From positions 434,001 to 498,000 of the forward strand of contig NZ_CP020331.1 in NCBI RefSeq assembly GCF_002043005.1: DNA of 64,000 bases, given 5' to 3'. Under the pieces are notes generated by a model. The model worked only from the letters and a program-made list of their open reading frames with translations, had not been told where the DNA came from and ran no database searches. Below, piece after piece: positions 1 to 8,728 of this stretch; position 1 is the stretch's first letter; every line of letters starts with the position of its first letter. This DNA comes from Martelella mediterranea DSM 17316 (lineage in GTDB: Bacteria > Pseudomonadota > Alphaproteobacteria > Rhizobiales > Rhizobiaceae). The position numbers and the translations under genes are program-made.

Positions 1-277
<277 letters not shown>

Positions 278-302
278 TCCGCTACAAGACCGAGTGCACG
301 CC

Positions 303-1580
303 ATGACCACCATCACCGGACTGTCCGTCCACGACCTGCGTTTCCCGACCTCGGCCAAGCTCGATGGTTCGGATGCGATGAACCCCGATCCGGATTATTC
401 CGCGGCTTATGTCATCCTGAAAACGGACGGCGGTTTGGAGGGCCACGGCCTGACCTTCACCATCGGCCGCGGCAACGAGGTCGTCTGCGCCGCGATCCGC
501 GCGCTTGAAGCACGGATGACCGGGCTTTCGCTCGATTGGATCACTGAGAACCCCGGCCGCTTCTGGCGGCATGTGACCGGCGACAGCCAGTTGCGCTGGA
601 TCGGCCCGGACAAGGGGGCGATGCATCTTGCGACCGGCGCCGTCGTCAACGCTGCCTGGGACCTGATGGCGAAGGCAGCGGGCAAACCGGTCTGGCAGCT
701 CGTCGCCGACATGACGCCGGAACAGCTCGTATCGATCATCGATTTCCGCTACCTGACCGACGCGATTACGCCTGACGAGGCGCTTGCGATCTTCCGCAAG
801 GCGGAGGCCGGCAAGGCGGAGCGCATGGCGGAGCTGAAGGCAAATGGCTATCCCTGCTACACCACGTCCGCCGGCTGGCTCGGCTACAGCCACGACAAGC
901 TCCGCCGTCTCGCGCAGGAGGCCGTCGATGCCGGCTTCACCCATATCAAGATGAAGGTCGGGCAGGACCGTGACGAGGATGTCGCGCGGCTGAAGATCGT
1001 GCGCGAGGTGATCGGCGAGGACCGCACGCTGATGATCGATGCCAACCAGGTCTGGGAGGTCGATCAGGCGATCGACTGGGTGAGGGCGCTCTCGCCCTTC
1101 CGCCCCTTCTTCATCGAGGAGCCGACCAGCCCCGACGATGTCGCCGGCCACCGGAAAATCCGCGAGGCGGTGGCGCCGGTGAAGGTCGCGACCGGCGAGA
1201 TGTGCCAGAACCGCATCCTGTTCAAGCAGTTCATCGCTGGCGGCGCGATCGATATCGTGCAGATCGACGCCTGCCGCATTGGTGGGCTGAACGAGGTGCT
1301 GTCGGTGCTGCTGATGGCAGCGAAATTCGGGCTGCCGGTCTGGCCGCATGCCGGTGGCGTCGGGCTTTGCGAATATGTTCAGCACCTGTCGATGATCGAC
1401 TATCTGGCGGTCTCCGGCTCCAAGGATGGCCGGGTGATCGAATATGTCGATCACCTGCACGAGCACTTCGTCGATCCCTGCCGGATCGAACGCGCGGCCT
1501 ACATGCCGCCGGAAAAGCCGGGCTTTTCCATTGAGATGAAGCGGGAAACGCTTCATAACTTCGCGTATTCGGCGGCTTGA
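303..1580 (+). CDS. fucD: L-fuconate dehydratase (enolase superfamily)
   Basis: A 425-residue enolase-superfamily dehydratase that should convert L-fuconate to 2-keto-3-deoxy-L-fuconate. The N-terminus (RFPTSAKLDGSDAMNPDPDY) is the hallmark of FucD. The barrel shows the KMK general-base motif (HIKMKVG), metal ligands in MIDANQ, FIEEPTS and ATGE, and the catalytic-His segment PHAGGVGLCE. ATG at 303 was chosen because it gives this family N-terminus; the frame is open further upstream but that part overlaps the SDR. It lies between the SDR and the FAH hydrolase, presumably as one operon. The length fits the family. Confidence 0.92.
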   Translation: MTTITGLSVHDLRFPTSAKLDGSDAMNPDPDYSAAYVILKTDGGLEGHGLTFTIGRGNEVVCAAIRALEARMTGLSLDWITENPGRFWRHVTGDSQLRWIGPDKGAMHLATGAVVNAAWDLMAKAAGKPVWQLVADMTPEQLVSIIDFRYLTDAITPDEALAIFRKAEAGKAERMAELKANGYPCYTTSAGWLGYSHDKLRRLAQEAVDAGFTHIKMKVGQDRDEDVARLKIVREVIGEDRTLMIDANQVWEVDQAIDWVRALSPFRPFFIEEPTSPDDVAGHRKIREAVAPVKVATGEMCQNRILFKQFIAGGAIDIVQIDACRIGGLNEVLSVLLMAAKFGLPVWPHAGGVGLCEYVQHLSMIDYLAVSGSKDGRVIEYVDHLHEHFVDPCRIERAAYMPPEKPGFSIEMKRETLHNFAYSAA

Positions 1581-1600
1581 GCCGCAAAAAGGAGTAGAAC

Positions 1601-2452
1601 ATGAAACTGTTACGCGTTGGCGCCAAGGGCGCCGAACGTCCCGCCATCCTCCACACCAACGGCAGCTATCGCGATATTTCCTCGGTCGTTGACGATATTG
1701 CCGGTGACGTGCTTTCCGAAAGCGGTCTGGCGAAGATCGCAGCGGCCGATATCGACAGCCTGCCTGTGCTGCCGGCCGACTCCCGCATCGGTGCCTGCGT
1801 CGGCAAGGTCGGCAAGTTCATCTGCATCGGCCTCAACTATGCCGACCATGCCGCAGAAACAGGCGCCGCGATCCCCGAGGAGCCGATCATCTTCATGAAG
1901 GCGACCAGCGCGATCGTCGGCCCGAACGACGATGTCCGCATTCCCCGCAATTCGAAGAAGAGCGACTGGGAAGTCGAACTCGGAGTCGTCATCGGCAAGG
2001 AAGCCCGTTATGTCGACGAGGCCGACGCCATGGACTATGTCGCCGGCTATTGCGTCGTCAACGACATGTCCGAGCGCGAATTCCAGATCGAGCGTTCCGG
2101 CCAGTGGGTCAAGGGCAAGAGCGCCGACACCTTCGGCCCGATCGGTCCTTATCTCGTCACCCGCGACGAGGTTGCCGATCCGCAGAACCTTGCCATGTGG
2201 CTGGAAGTCGATGGCCATCGCTACCAGGACGGTTCGACCAGGACGATGATCTTCGGCGTCCAGCACATCGTCAGCTACCTGTCGCAGTTCATGAGCCTGC
2301 AGCCCGGCGACATCATCTCCACCGGCACCCCGCCCGGCGTCGGCATGGGCCAGAAGCCGGAGCCGGTCTATCTGAAGGAAGGCCAGACCATGCGGCTTGG
2401 CATCGAGGGCCTTGGCGAACAGACCCAGAAAACGATCGCCTGGAACGCGTAA
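1601..2452 (+). CDS. FAH-family hydrolase, probable 2,4-diketo-3-deoxy-L-fuconate hydrolase
   Basis: A 283-residue fumarylacetoacetate-hydrolase-fold protein. It has the family motifs GLNYADHA, the metal-binding DWEVELGVVIG segment, FGPIGPYLVT and STGTPPGVGMG. An AAAGGAG ribosome site precedes the ATG. Placed directly after fucD and the SDR, it most likely performs the last step of the L-fucose pathway, hydrolysing the 2,4-diketo-3-deoxy acid to pyruvate and L-lactate. The paralogous L-rhamnose enzyme is nearly indistinguishable by motif, so the exact sugar rests on the fucD neighbour. Confidence 0.82.
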   Translation: MKLLRVGAKGAERPAILHTNGSYRDISSVVDDIAGDVLSESGLAKIAAADIDSLPVLPADSRIGACVGKVGKFICIGLNYADHAAETGAAIPEEPIIFMKATSAIVGPNDDVRIPRNSKKSDWEVELGVVIGKEARYVDEADAMDYVAGYCVVNDMSEREFQIERSGQWVKGKSADTFGPIGPYLVTRDEVADPQNLAMWLEVDGHRYQDGSTRTMIFGVQHIVSYLSQFMSLQPGDIISTGTPPGVGMGQKPEPVYLKEGQTMRLGIEGLGEQTQKTIAWNA

Positions 2453-2572
2453 GCATTCTTGCGCGCTCTCGGGCGTGGAATATCGCGAGGCGATGCGCCA
2501 AGCTGCGCGCGATCCTTTCCTGGAGGATGCGTCGTGAGCGGTGCGCCGGTCGAGGTCGCCTTCGCGGACGGG

Positions 2573-2650
2573 GTAGAGCTCGCGAGCGACGCGTCGAGCT
2601 TCACGACCGGGACGATTTATATCGTTGATGGCGGTTACACGCTGTGGTGT
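2573..2650 (+). pseudogene. SDR C-terminal fragment
   Basis: An isolated stretch encodes VELASDASSFTTG followed by IYIVDGGYTLW, the last beta-strand and tail typical of short-chain dehydrogenases. No SDR body lies upstream in this frame, because the preceding 120 bases do not code for recognisable SDR sequence. It is read as a remnant of a deleted SDR gene. It is not a copy of the SDR at the window start, whose tail is IIDGGWTA. Confidence 0.55.
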
Positions 2651-2661
2651 TCGAACCGGCT

Positions 2662-2689
2662 GTCTGTTCGCAGCTTCCTGCGAACAGAC
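2662..2689 (+). terminator. Hairpin, candidate terminator after the fucose operon
   Basis: A perfect 12-bp inverted repeat (GTCTGTTCGCAG / CTGCGAACAGAC) with a 4-base loop is followed by GCGGTTTTCC. The U tract is only four bases, so this is a weak intrinsic terminator candidate. The rest of the 2453-2795 interval holds only the SDR fragment and no recognisable gene. Confidence 0.4.
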
Positions 2690-2795
2690 GCGGTTTTCCG
2701 TGATGACCTATGCAAAGGCAGATGATCGAACGCGAATTCGACCATTCAAACCTGAAGGGCGCTAATCCGGACAAGGCGACCCTAGGCTTGCGCGA

Positions 2796-3626
2796 TCACG
2801 TGATGCGCTGAATGCTAGCGGCGATCTCGTCGGGTTCGAACACTTTTTTCCAGTCGTCGCGCATCAGGGCCGGCTTGCCGAATTCGATCGCCTTGTTGCA
2901 GGCGTCGGAGAACTGCCCGCCCTTGACCTCGTCGAAGATGACGGCGCCGAGAATGTTCATGTGGCCGAGCAGGAAGTCGCGGGCGCAATCATAGCTGACG
3001 CCGCGGGCGACCACCTCGTCCATGGCCTCGCGCATCACGACCAGTAGCGAGGCGCAGACGGTTTCCGAAAGGCCGGGCTCCAAAAGCGCCATCTGCTCCA
3101 CGGTCACGCGGTAGGTGCGGGCCACCGGCGCGTAGATCGCCTTGGCGATGGCATCGCCCAGCGCATAATGTTCTTCCGGACCCTGCATCAGCGCGTTGAC
3201 GACGCCCTGTTCTGCGGCAACGCCGCCGAAATGGTCGTTGCGGCCGGCTTCCGTTGCCTCATTGTTGAAGATCGGCGGATGGCAGGGATGCGAGACGAAA
3301 TAGGTGATGTCGTCGCGTTCCGGCAGGTGGCCGGCAAAGGGGGCAGCCGCATCGAGAATCACCACCATGGTGCCCGGCGCGAGATCCTTGACGAAACCCG
3401 CAGCCACCTTGCCGATCACGGTATCCGGCACGGCCAGGATGACAACCTCTGCGCCGGAAAGCCCGGTCGCAGCGTCCACGGCCTCGACGCCCACTTCCGC
3501 TTTCAGCCGTGCCTTGCCCGCTTCGCTGACCTCAATATGGCGCACCTCGAAATCGGTTTTCGCGAGATTGCGTGACAGGCGGACGCCCATTTTACCGCCA
3601 GCGCCGAACAATGCGACTTTCGTCAT
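2796..3626 (-). CDS. apnO: D-apionate oxidoisomerase
   Basis: A 276-residue NAD-dependent protein of the 6-phosphogluconate-dehydrogenase-like superfamily. The Rossmann motif GAGGKMG lies at residues 8-14, and a conserved SHPCHPPIFNN segment follows at mid-length. In the described D-apionate pathway this family oxidises and rearranges D-apionate to 3-oxo-isoapionate. The start is the ATG at 3626 with GGGAGGAAG just upstream; an earlier in-frame ATG would lie inside that ribosome site. It is divergent from oiaK across 117 bases containing a palindromic operator. The assignment rests on family resemblance plus the presence of apnL, oiaK, oiaX and a ribose-type importer nearby. Confidence 0.82.
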   Translation of the reverse strand: MTKVALFGAGGKMGVRLSRNLAKTDFEVRHIEVSEAGKARLKAEVGVEAVDAATGLSGAEVVILAVPDTVIGKVAAGFVKDLAPGTMVVILDAAAPFAGHLPERDDITYFVSHPCHPPIFNNEATEAGRNDHFGGVAAEQGVVNALMQGPEEHYALGDAIAKAIYAPVARTYRVTVEQMALLEPGLSETVCASLLVVMREAMDEVVARGVSYDCARDFLLGHMNILGAVIFDEVKGGQFSDACNKAIEFGKPALMRDDWKKVFEPDEIAASIQRIT

Positions 3627-3659
3627 TTTCAGTCTTCCTCCCATGGAGTCATGTCTTGT

Positions 3660-3680
3660 TTATCTGGTATGATCAGATAA
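3660..3680. promoter_or_regulatory. Operator palindrome between apnO and oiaK
   Basis: A perfect inverted repeat, TTATCTG-N7-CAGATAA, contains GGTATGAT at 3666-3673. The same octamer occurs twice in the other divergent control region of the cluster (13053 and 13077). The local GntR regulator resembles NanR, which is known to bind GGTATA repeats, so this is the probable binding site controlling both apnO and oiaK. Binding itself is inferred. Confidence 0.6.
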
Positions 3681-3743
3681 TATGTAGGTGATAATGTCAA
3701 TCGATGATTGAGCCAAATTTTGCAAGCAGGAGCGCATGACGGC

Positions 3744-5108
3744 ATGACAGGCAGCGCGAGACCCAGACTGGCCTGGTTTGGGGATGATTTCACAGGCTCG
3801 GCTGCGGTCATGGAGGTGCTCACCTTCGCCGGACTGAACGCGGTCCTGTTTTCCGATGTGCCGAGCCCGGCGCTCGCGAAGCGCTTCGCCAATGCCGATG
3901 CGCTCGGCATTGCCTCCACCGCCCGCAGCCATGGGCCGGACTGGATGGCGGCCAATCTGCCGGGTCCGCTTGCCTGGCTCGATGCCACCGGCGCGGAGAT
4001 CCTGCACTACAAGATCTGCTCGACCTTCGATTCCTCGCCGACCGCCGGCAATATCGGCCGCGCCATCGAGATCGCGCTCGAAATCCGCGATTCTGAGGCC
4101 GTGCCGCTGGTGACGGCGGCCCCGCAGATGCGTCGCTATCAGTCTTTCGGCCATCTCTATGCCGGGGTTTTCGAAGGCGTCTTCCGCCTTGACCGTCACC
4201 CGGTCATGGCCCGCCATCCAGTCACGCCGATGGACGAGGCCGACCTTCTGCGCCACCTCGCCCGCCAGACAGATCTTCCCTCCGCGCTGATCGATCTGGA
4301 GGCGCTGTGGTCCGGCTCCGCCCACCGCGCGCTCGATGAAGCGATTGCCACCGGCGCGCGGATCATCTCGCTCGATGACATGGAGCCCGTCAGCGAACTG
4401 GCTGTCGGCCGGCTGATCTGGGAAAACCGCGACCGGCTTCGACTGGCGGTCGGCTCCCAGGGTCTCGAATATGCGCTGGTTCGGCACTGGCAGGAAACCG
4501 GCGAGATTGCGCCGGCGCCGCTGGCAAAAAGCGCGGGGCCGGTGGAACAGATTGCCGCGATCTCCGGCTCGGTCTCGCCGAGCACTGCCCGTCAGATCGC
4601 CTGGTCGGCGGAGAACGGGTTTGAAATCATCGGTTTCGATACCGCAAGCGTGGTCGGCGATGAAGCCGGCGTCGAGGCCGAAATAGCGCGCGCGACGACA
4701 GCCGCCTTGCGCGCGCTTGAAACCGGGGCCAGCGTTCTGGTGACATCCGCCGCGGGCCCCGACGATCCGCGCGTCGCCGCCTTCAGGGCAGCGCTTTCGG
4801 CATCATCGCTCGATTTCGAAACCGCCAATGCCCGGATCGGCAAGGCGCTCGGCCGCGTTCTCGACCGCGTCTTGCAGCAATCCGGCCTGCGCCGCGCCGT
4901 CATTTCCGGCGGCGATACGTCTGGCCACGGCATGCGCGCGCTCGGCATCGAGGCGCTCACGGCGCTGGCCCCGACGATCCCGGGTGCTGCGCTCTGCCTC
5001 GGCCATAGCGAGGGCCGTCATGACGGGCTCCAGATCGCGCTGAAGGGCGGACAGATGGGGTCTGAGGACTTTTTCGGCTGGATCCGCGACGGCGGCGGGC
5101 CGCGCTGA
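3744..5108 (+). CDS. oiaK: 3-oxo-isoapionate kinase (DUF1537 family)
   Basis: A 454-residue four-carbon acid sugar kinase. The N-terminal domain opens with WFGDDFTGSAAV, the DUF1537 substrate-domain signature. The C-terminal nucleotide-binding domain shows ISGGDTSGHGM and ends in LKGGQMGSEDFF. In the D-apionate pathway this family phosphorylates 3-oxo-isoapionate to its 4-phosphate, the substrate of oiaX. I chose ATG 3744 because it places the kinase motif near the N-terminus and has AGGAG upstream; a TTG at 3708 would add 12 residues. It is convergent with the GntR gene 10 bases downstream. Related DUF1537 kinases act on other tetronates, so specificity comes from context. Confidence 0.82.
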   Translation: MTGSARPRLAWFGDDFTGSAAVMEVLTFAGLNAVLFSDVPSPALAKRFANADALGIASTARSHGPDWMAANLPGPLAWLDATGAEILHYKICSTFDSSPTAGNIGRAIEIALEIRDSEAVPLVTAAPQMRRYQSFGHLYAGVFEGVFRLDRHPVMARHPVTPMDEADLLRHLARQTDLPSALIDLEALWSGSAHRALDEAIATGARIISLDDMEPVSELAVGRLIWENRDRLRLAVGSQGLEYALVRHWQETGEIAPAPLAKSAGPVEQIAAISGSVSPSTARQIAWSAENGFEIIGFDTASVVGDEAGVEAEIARATTAALRALETGASVLVTSAAGPDDPRVAAFRAALSASSLDFETANARIGKALGRVLDRVLQQSGLRRAVISGGDTSGHGMRALGIEALTALAPTIPGAALCLGHSEGRHDGLQIALKGGQMGSEDFFGWIRDGGGPR

Positions 5109-5118
5109 TCAGAGCCCT

Positions 5119-5835
5119 TCAGCTCTTCATCTGAAACACGTCGCGGGTGCGCTCCAGATGATGGCGCATTTCCTCGATCGCGCCGTCCACGTCATGATCG
5201 GCGATGTGATCGACGATCTTGTCGTGTTCGGCCAGCGTCAGCTCCTCGCCGCCGGAGCGGTGCAGCAGACTGACGTGATATTCGAACAGCCAGCCGAGCA
5301 TGGCATCGGAGACCGAGACGATGATCGGATTATCGGTGAGCGCGGCGAGCTTGCGGTGGAACTTCATGTCCGTGCCGATGAAGGCGGTGGCATCGCCGAG
5401 TTGGCTGCGCTGCAGCGCCACGAGCGCGCGAAGCTCGGCGACATCGGCCGCGCTCGCCTTTTCGGCCGCCACCCGCACCATGCCGAGCTCGAACATCTGG
5501 CGGGCATGCTTGAGGTGGTCGAGATTGGCGGGCGCGGCACTCAGCACCAGCCGGGCAAGCTCGTCGGATTGGGTCAGGATCGTCGCCGGGTTGATCTCCT
5601 TCACCCGCGAGCGTTCGCCGTGATTGATAGTGATCAGGCCGCTGTTGTGCAGTGATTGCAGCGCCTCGCGCACCGCCGGCCGGCCCACGCCGAAGCGTTC
5701 CATCAGGGCGCGCTCGGACGGCATGTAGTCGCCCGGCTTCAACTCGCCGCTGCGGATCATGTCGTGCATCCGTTCCAGCACCTGGTCTGATAGCTTGCGG
5801 CGAACGATCCTGTCGCCTGCCTGTGCCCTGTTCAT
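5119..5835 (-). CDS. GntR/FadR-family regulator, NanR-like
   Basis: A 238-residue regulator with an N-terminal winged helix (RKLSDQVLERMHDMI, PSERALMERFGVGRPAVREAL, then INHGERSRV) and a C-terminal all-helical FCD ligand domain. The HTH region resembles E. coli NanR. It is the last gene on the minus strand of the apiose operon, 132 bases after apnL, and is the only regulator in the cluster, so it probably represses apsD-apnL-transport, apnO, oiaK and oiaX in response to a pathway intermediate. A GGTATA on the minus strand at 5931-5936 could allow autoregulation but is weak evidence. The family is certain; targets are inferred. Confidence 0.85.
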   Translation of the reverse strand: MNRAQAGDRIVRRKLSDQVLERMHDMIRSGELKPGDYMPSERALMERFGVGRPAVREALQSLHNSGLITINHGERSRVKEINPATILTQSDELARLVLSAAPANLDHLKHARQMFELGMVRVAAEKASAADVAELRALVALQRSQLGDATAFIGTDMKFHRKLAALTDNPIIVSVSDAMLGWLFEYHVSLLHRSGGEELTLAEHDKIVDHIADHDVDGAIEEMRHHLERTRDVFQMKS

Positions 5836-5967
5836 CGCGCCCTGCTCTCCGGTGTTGTCGCTGCCGTCCTTTTAGAAAGATAGTTCTTCCGCCGCAATTA
5901 GTTGAGTCCCGTCACGGTCAGCTTTGCCCTTATACCCAGCTCTGCCGCCGCCGTGACAGAAATCGCT

Positions 5968-7701
5968 TCAGCGCCAGTCGAAAGGCTGCAATCCGTCAAG
6001 CATCCGATCGGTGAGGTTGGCCGTGAATTCATGGCCGTCTTCAAAGGCAAGCCGTGCCAGACCACCCTTGATTGTCGCGGCGATCACCTTTTTTCCTGCG
6101 CATCCGGCAAGCGCTTCCAGCACCCATGCCAGCGGCGAGGGCGTGCCATCCTCGTGCAAAAGCCCGCGTGGGCCGTAAAGTGCGGCCGGCGTCCAGACCG
6201 CGACATCGAAGGGCGCGAGCGCTGTCGCGAGCCCCAGCGCATAGGCCGCGCCGAAGGCGGCGAAATGGCGGGGATCGAAATCGGCCATGCAGACCCGACC
6301 CTGTTCCGGATTGGGAATGGTGCGCGCGCCGTAAGGGTTCTGACGCATGGCGATCGTCGCAGGCCCGATGCGATAGGCGCGGTCGCCGATGATCGCCCTT
6401 GCCGAGCGGGCAATGTGCGGGATGGTCTCCAGCGTCTCAAGCACGGAGATATCGTCGGCCGCGTGCACGATCGGACACAGGCCATGGCTGACGAAAGCGA
6501 GGTGTTGCAGCGGCGGACGCTTGCGATTCAGCTCTGGAAAGAAGCTCGCCATGCCGCCGCCGCGTAGAATGCCGGGAAAGGCTTCGACCGCCGCCGCATG
6601 GATCTCGTCCAGCGGCGGGCAGGGCGGCCATTTCGATCCCGGCGGAGTCGACTGGCGATCGACGGACGGGCATACGAAAGCCGAGGCCGGAACCAGTCCC
6701 GATGCGGCCACGACGGCCGCGTGGGCCGCGAGTTCATCTGCCGGACTTTCACCGGCGGCGAAACGGCAGATCAGCTCCAGATCATAGGCAGGCTCCGTCA
6801 GCGCTGCCTGAAGCGCCGCGAAGGCGTCGATCTGCGGACCGGCCGGTGCGGCTGCGGCATCGACATGGCAGAGCAGCCGCTGCGGGCGAACGATATCGTA
6901 ATCTCTCGGATTTGCGGCAAGCCGCAGCGCATCGCTCGCCGTCAGCACCAGCGCCATTTCGGGAAAACGGGCGGTCCGGTGATCGGGATCGGGAGCCGGC
7001 GCAACGGCTGCTGCATCCGCCTTCCACGTGATCTCGACGGATTGCGACAGGGTTTCGCCATCGCCGATCTCATAGGGCCATGGCAGCGCCAGCGGGCGAT
7101 TATAGGTCTTGTATGAGGCATCGCCCCATTGCCGCTGGTCCTCCATTTCGAAGACATCGCCGGAAAAGACGGTGCGCACCGCAAAGCCGTTGGCGTGGTG
7201 TTCCAGCGCGGCGATATCCATGAACGGTTGCCAGGGTTCGATCAGCGCCGGAAAGGTCCCGTCCTCGACGCTGCCATTGGCATGGGTTACGCGGGCCGGC
7301 GCGCCGGCGACGCCCTCGATCGGGTGCAGGACGGTAAAGCCGGCGCGGTTGGTTTCGAAATTGCCGGTGGCGCGACCTTCGGCTTCAACCCTCAGACTGT
7401 CCCCGGCAAGTGTAATACGGACGGTGACGTCGAGCCGGGCATCGCCCGAGCGGAACACCATCGGGATTGCGAGACGAAGCGCATCATCCTGCTCGCGGCT
7501 GATCGTGCCAATCTCCGGCACGATCGTGCCCCAGTCGCGATCGCGCGCCAGGAAGGCGACCGAGCGGATGACTTCTGTTCCCCGAACGGCAAGGTGGCGG
7601 AGCGCGCCGTCCTGCAAGCCCACCGTCACGCCGCCGTGGCTGAGGCGTTCGACCGGAGCCGGTTGCTGGATCGTGCCGTAAAGGGAAACGGGATCGGTCA
7701 C
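5968..7701 (-). CDS. apnL: D-apionolactonase
   Basis: A 577-residue protein that resembles the D-apionate lactonase family, which opens D-apionolactone to D-apionate. No signal peptide is evident. The start is a GTG at 7701 that overlaps the apsD stop (ATGTGA) and has GGAGG four bases upstream. The longer in-frame extension to 7821 lies inside apsD and reads as low-complexity Arg/Gly sequence, so it was rejected. The tight overlap indicates translational coupling with apsD, whose product is the substrate here. The glycosidase-like beta-sandwich/barrel organisation is known for the family; I could not confirm catalytic residues by eye. Confidence 0.78.
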   Translation of the reverse strand: MTDPVSLYGTIQQPAPVERLSHGGVTVGLQDGALRHLAVRGTEVIRSVAFLARDRDWGTIVPEIGTISREQDDALRLAIPMVFRSGDARLDVTVRITLAGDSLRVEAEGRATGNFETNRAGFTVLHPIEGVAGAPARVTHANGSVEDGTFPALIEPWQPFMDIAALEHHANGFAVRTVFSGDVFEMEDQRQWGDASYKTYNRPLALPWPYEIGDGETLSQSVEITWKADAAAVAPAPDPDHRTARFPEMALVLTASDALRLAANPRDYDIVRPQRLLCHVDAAAAPAGPQIDAFAALQAALTEPAYDLELICRFAAGESPADELAAHAAVVAASGLVPASAFVCPSVDRQSTPPGSKWPPCPPLDEIHAAAVEAFPGILRGGGMASFFPELNRKRPPLQHLAFVSHGLCPIVHAADDISVLETLETIPHIARSARAIIGDRAYRIGPATIAMRQNPYGARTIPNPEQGRVCMADFDPRHFAAFGAAYALGLATALAPFDVAVWTPAALYGPRGLLHEDGTPSPLAWVLEALAGCAGKKVIAATIKGGLARLAFEDGHEFTANLTDRMLDGLQPFDWR

Positions 7702-8717
7702 ATTTCCTCCAGGCTGACGCTGCGCCCTTCGGCCGCGGAAAGATAGGCCGCCTCGACCAGCGCCAGAGTGTTGAGATTGTCGGCCCCGGAGGTTTCGGGA
7801 ACGAGGCCCTCGCGAAGACAATCGACGAAATGCTGCTGAATGATCGCCACGCTTTCCTGGATGTTATGCCAGGGGCGCTCCGCCCAGGGGAGCACCGGTG
7901 GGGCAACGTCGCGGGTCTCGCTTTTGCCGCCGGCCTGGATCGTCAGCCGGTAGCCCGCATCCAGCCTCAACGTACCCTCCGTTCCATCGATCTCCAGCAG
8001 CGTTTCCGGGAAGGTCTCCGGGTCGCGTTTTGTGGCATAGGAGCAATCGACCACGCTGGTGACGCCGCCGTGATGGGCAAGCAACATGGTGGCGACGTCC
8101 TCGCCGTTGATCTTCGGGTTGACCCGTTTCGTGCTGGCGGTGATGGCCGAAACCTCGCCGAACAGCGCCCGGGCGATATCGAGGATATGGATGCCGAGAT
8201 CCTCGATGATGAAGCGCTTGCCTTCAGCCAGATAGGGCTGGCCGGCATAGACGTCATAGCCGGAGCGGAACGAGACGCGCCCGAAGAACGGCGTGCCGAT
8301 CGCGCCGGATCGCAGCGCATCGATCGCCGCGCGCACCGCCGATTGCCAGCGGAAATTCTCGTGCACCATCAGCACCTTGCCGGCGGCTTCAGCGGCGGCG
8401 ACCATGGCGCGGGCATCGGCCATGTTCTCGGCGAACGGCTTCTGGCAGATGATATGGACGCCGGCCTTGGCGGCGGCCTCCACCAGCGGGCGGTGCGAGG
8501 GCGCGGTGGTGGCGATATCGACGAAATCGAAACCGCCATCGGCAAACATCGCGTTCGCATCGCTGTAGCGGTGTTCGGTCCCGAACTGATCGCCGGCTTC
8601 GTTGAGCCGTCCGGCATCGCGGTCGCAGATCGCCACGATCTCGACGCCGTCGATATCGCGCCAGGCGTGGAGCTGATTGCGGGCAAAGAAGCCGCAGCCG
8701 ATGAGAGCGCCCTTCAT
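7698..8717 (-). CDS. apsD: D-apiose dehydrogenase (Gfo/Idh/MocA family)
   Basis: A 339-residue Gfo/Idh/MocA oxidoreductase. The N-terminal Rossmann fold starts at MKGALIGCGFF; the family EKP motif is present as CQKPFAE, and the C-terminal domain carries EDLGIHILDIARALFG with the catalytic-region His. The pathway role is NAD-dependent oxidation of D-apiose to D-apionolactone. It lies between the ABC permease and apnL, overlapping apnL by four bases. Gfo/Idh/MocA proteins have many substrates, so the call depends on being encoded with the lactonase, oxidoisomerase, kinase and decarboxylase. Confidence 0.78.
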   Translation of the reverse strand: MKGALIGCGFFARNQLHAWRDIDGVEIVAICDRDAGRLNEAGDQFGTEHRYSDANAMFADGGFDFVDIATTAPSHRPLVEAAAKAGVHIICQKPFAENMADARAMVAAAEAAGKVLMVHENFRWQSAVRAAIDALRSGAIGTPFFGRVSFRSGYDVYAGQPYLAEGKRFIIEDLGIHILDIARALFGEVSAITASTKRVNPKINGEDVATMLLAHHGGVTSVVDCSYATKRDPETFPETLLEIDGTEGTLRLDAGYRLTIQAGGKSETRDVAPPVLPWAERPWHNIQESVAIIQQHFVDCLREGLVPETSGADNLNTLALVEAAYLSAAEGRSVSLEEM

Positions 8718-8728
8718 GACAACCTCTT

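Noticed and set aside
282..1556. Long minus-strand open frame opposite the L-fuconate dehydratase gene
   Set aside because: It has no family motifs, is rich in His, Arg and Asp as in antisense of GC-rich genes, and overlaps a certain gene fully.
5931..5936. GGTATA on the minus strand upstream of the GntR gene as an operator
   Set aside because: A single hexamer without the GGTATGAT form or a second copy is too common to call; it was only mentioned as possible.
7702..7821. N-terminal extension of apnL
   Set aside because: The 40 extra codons lie within apsD and are Arg/Gly-rich; the GTG at 7701 has a good ribosome site.
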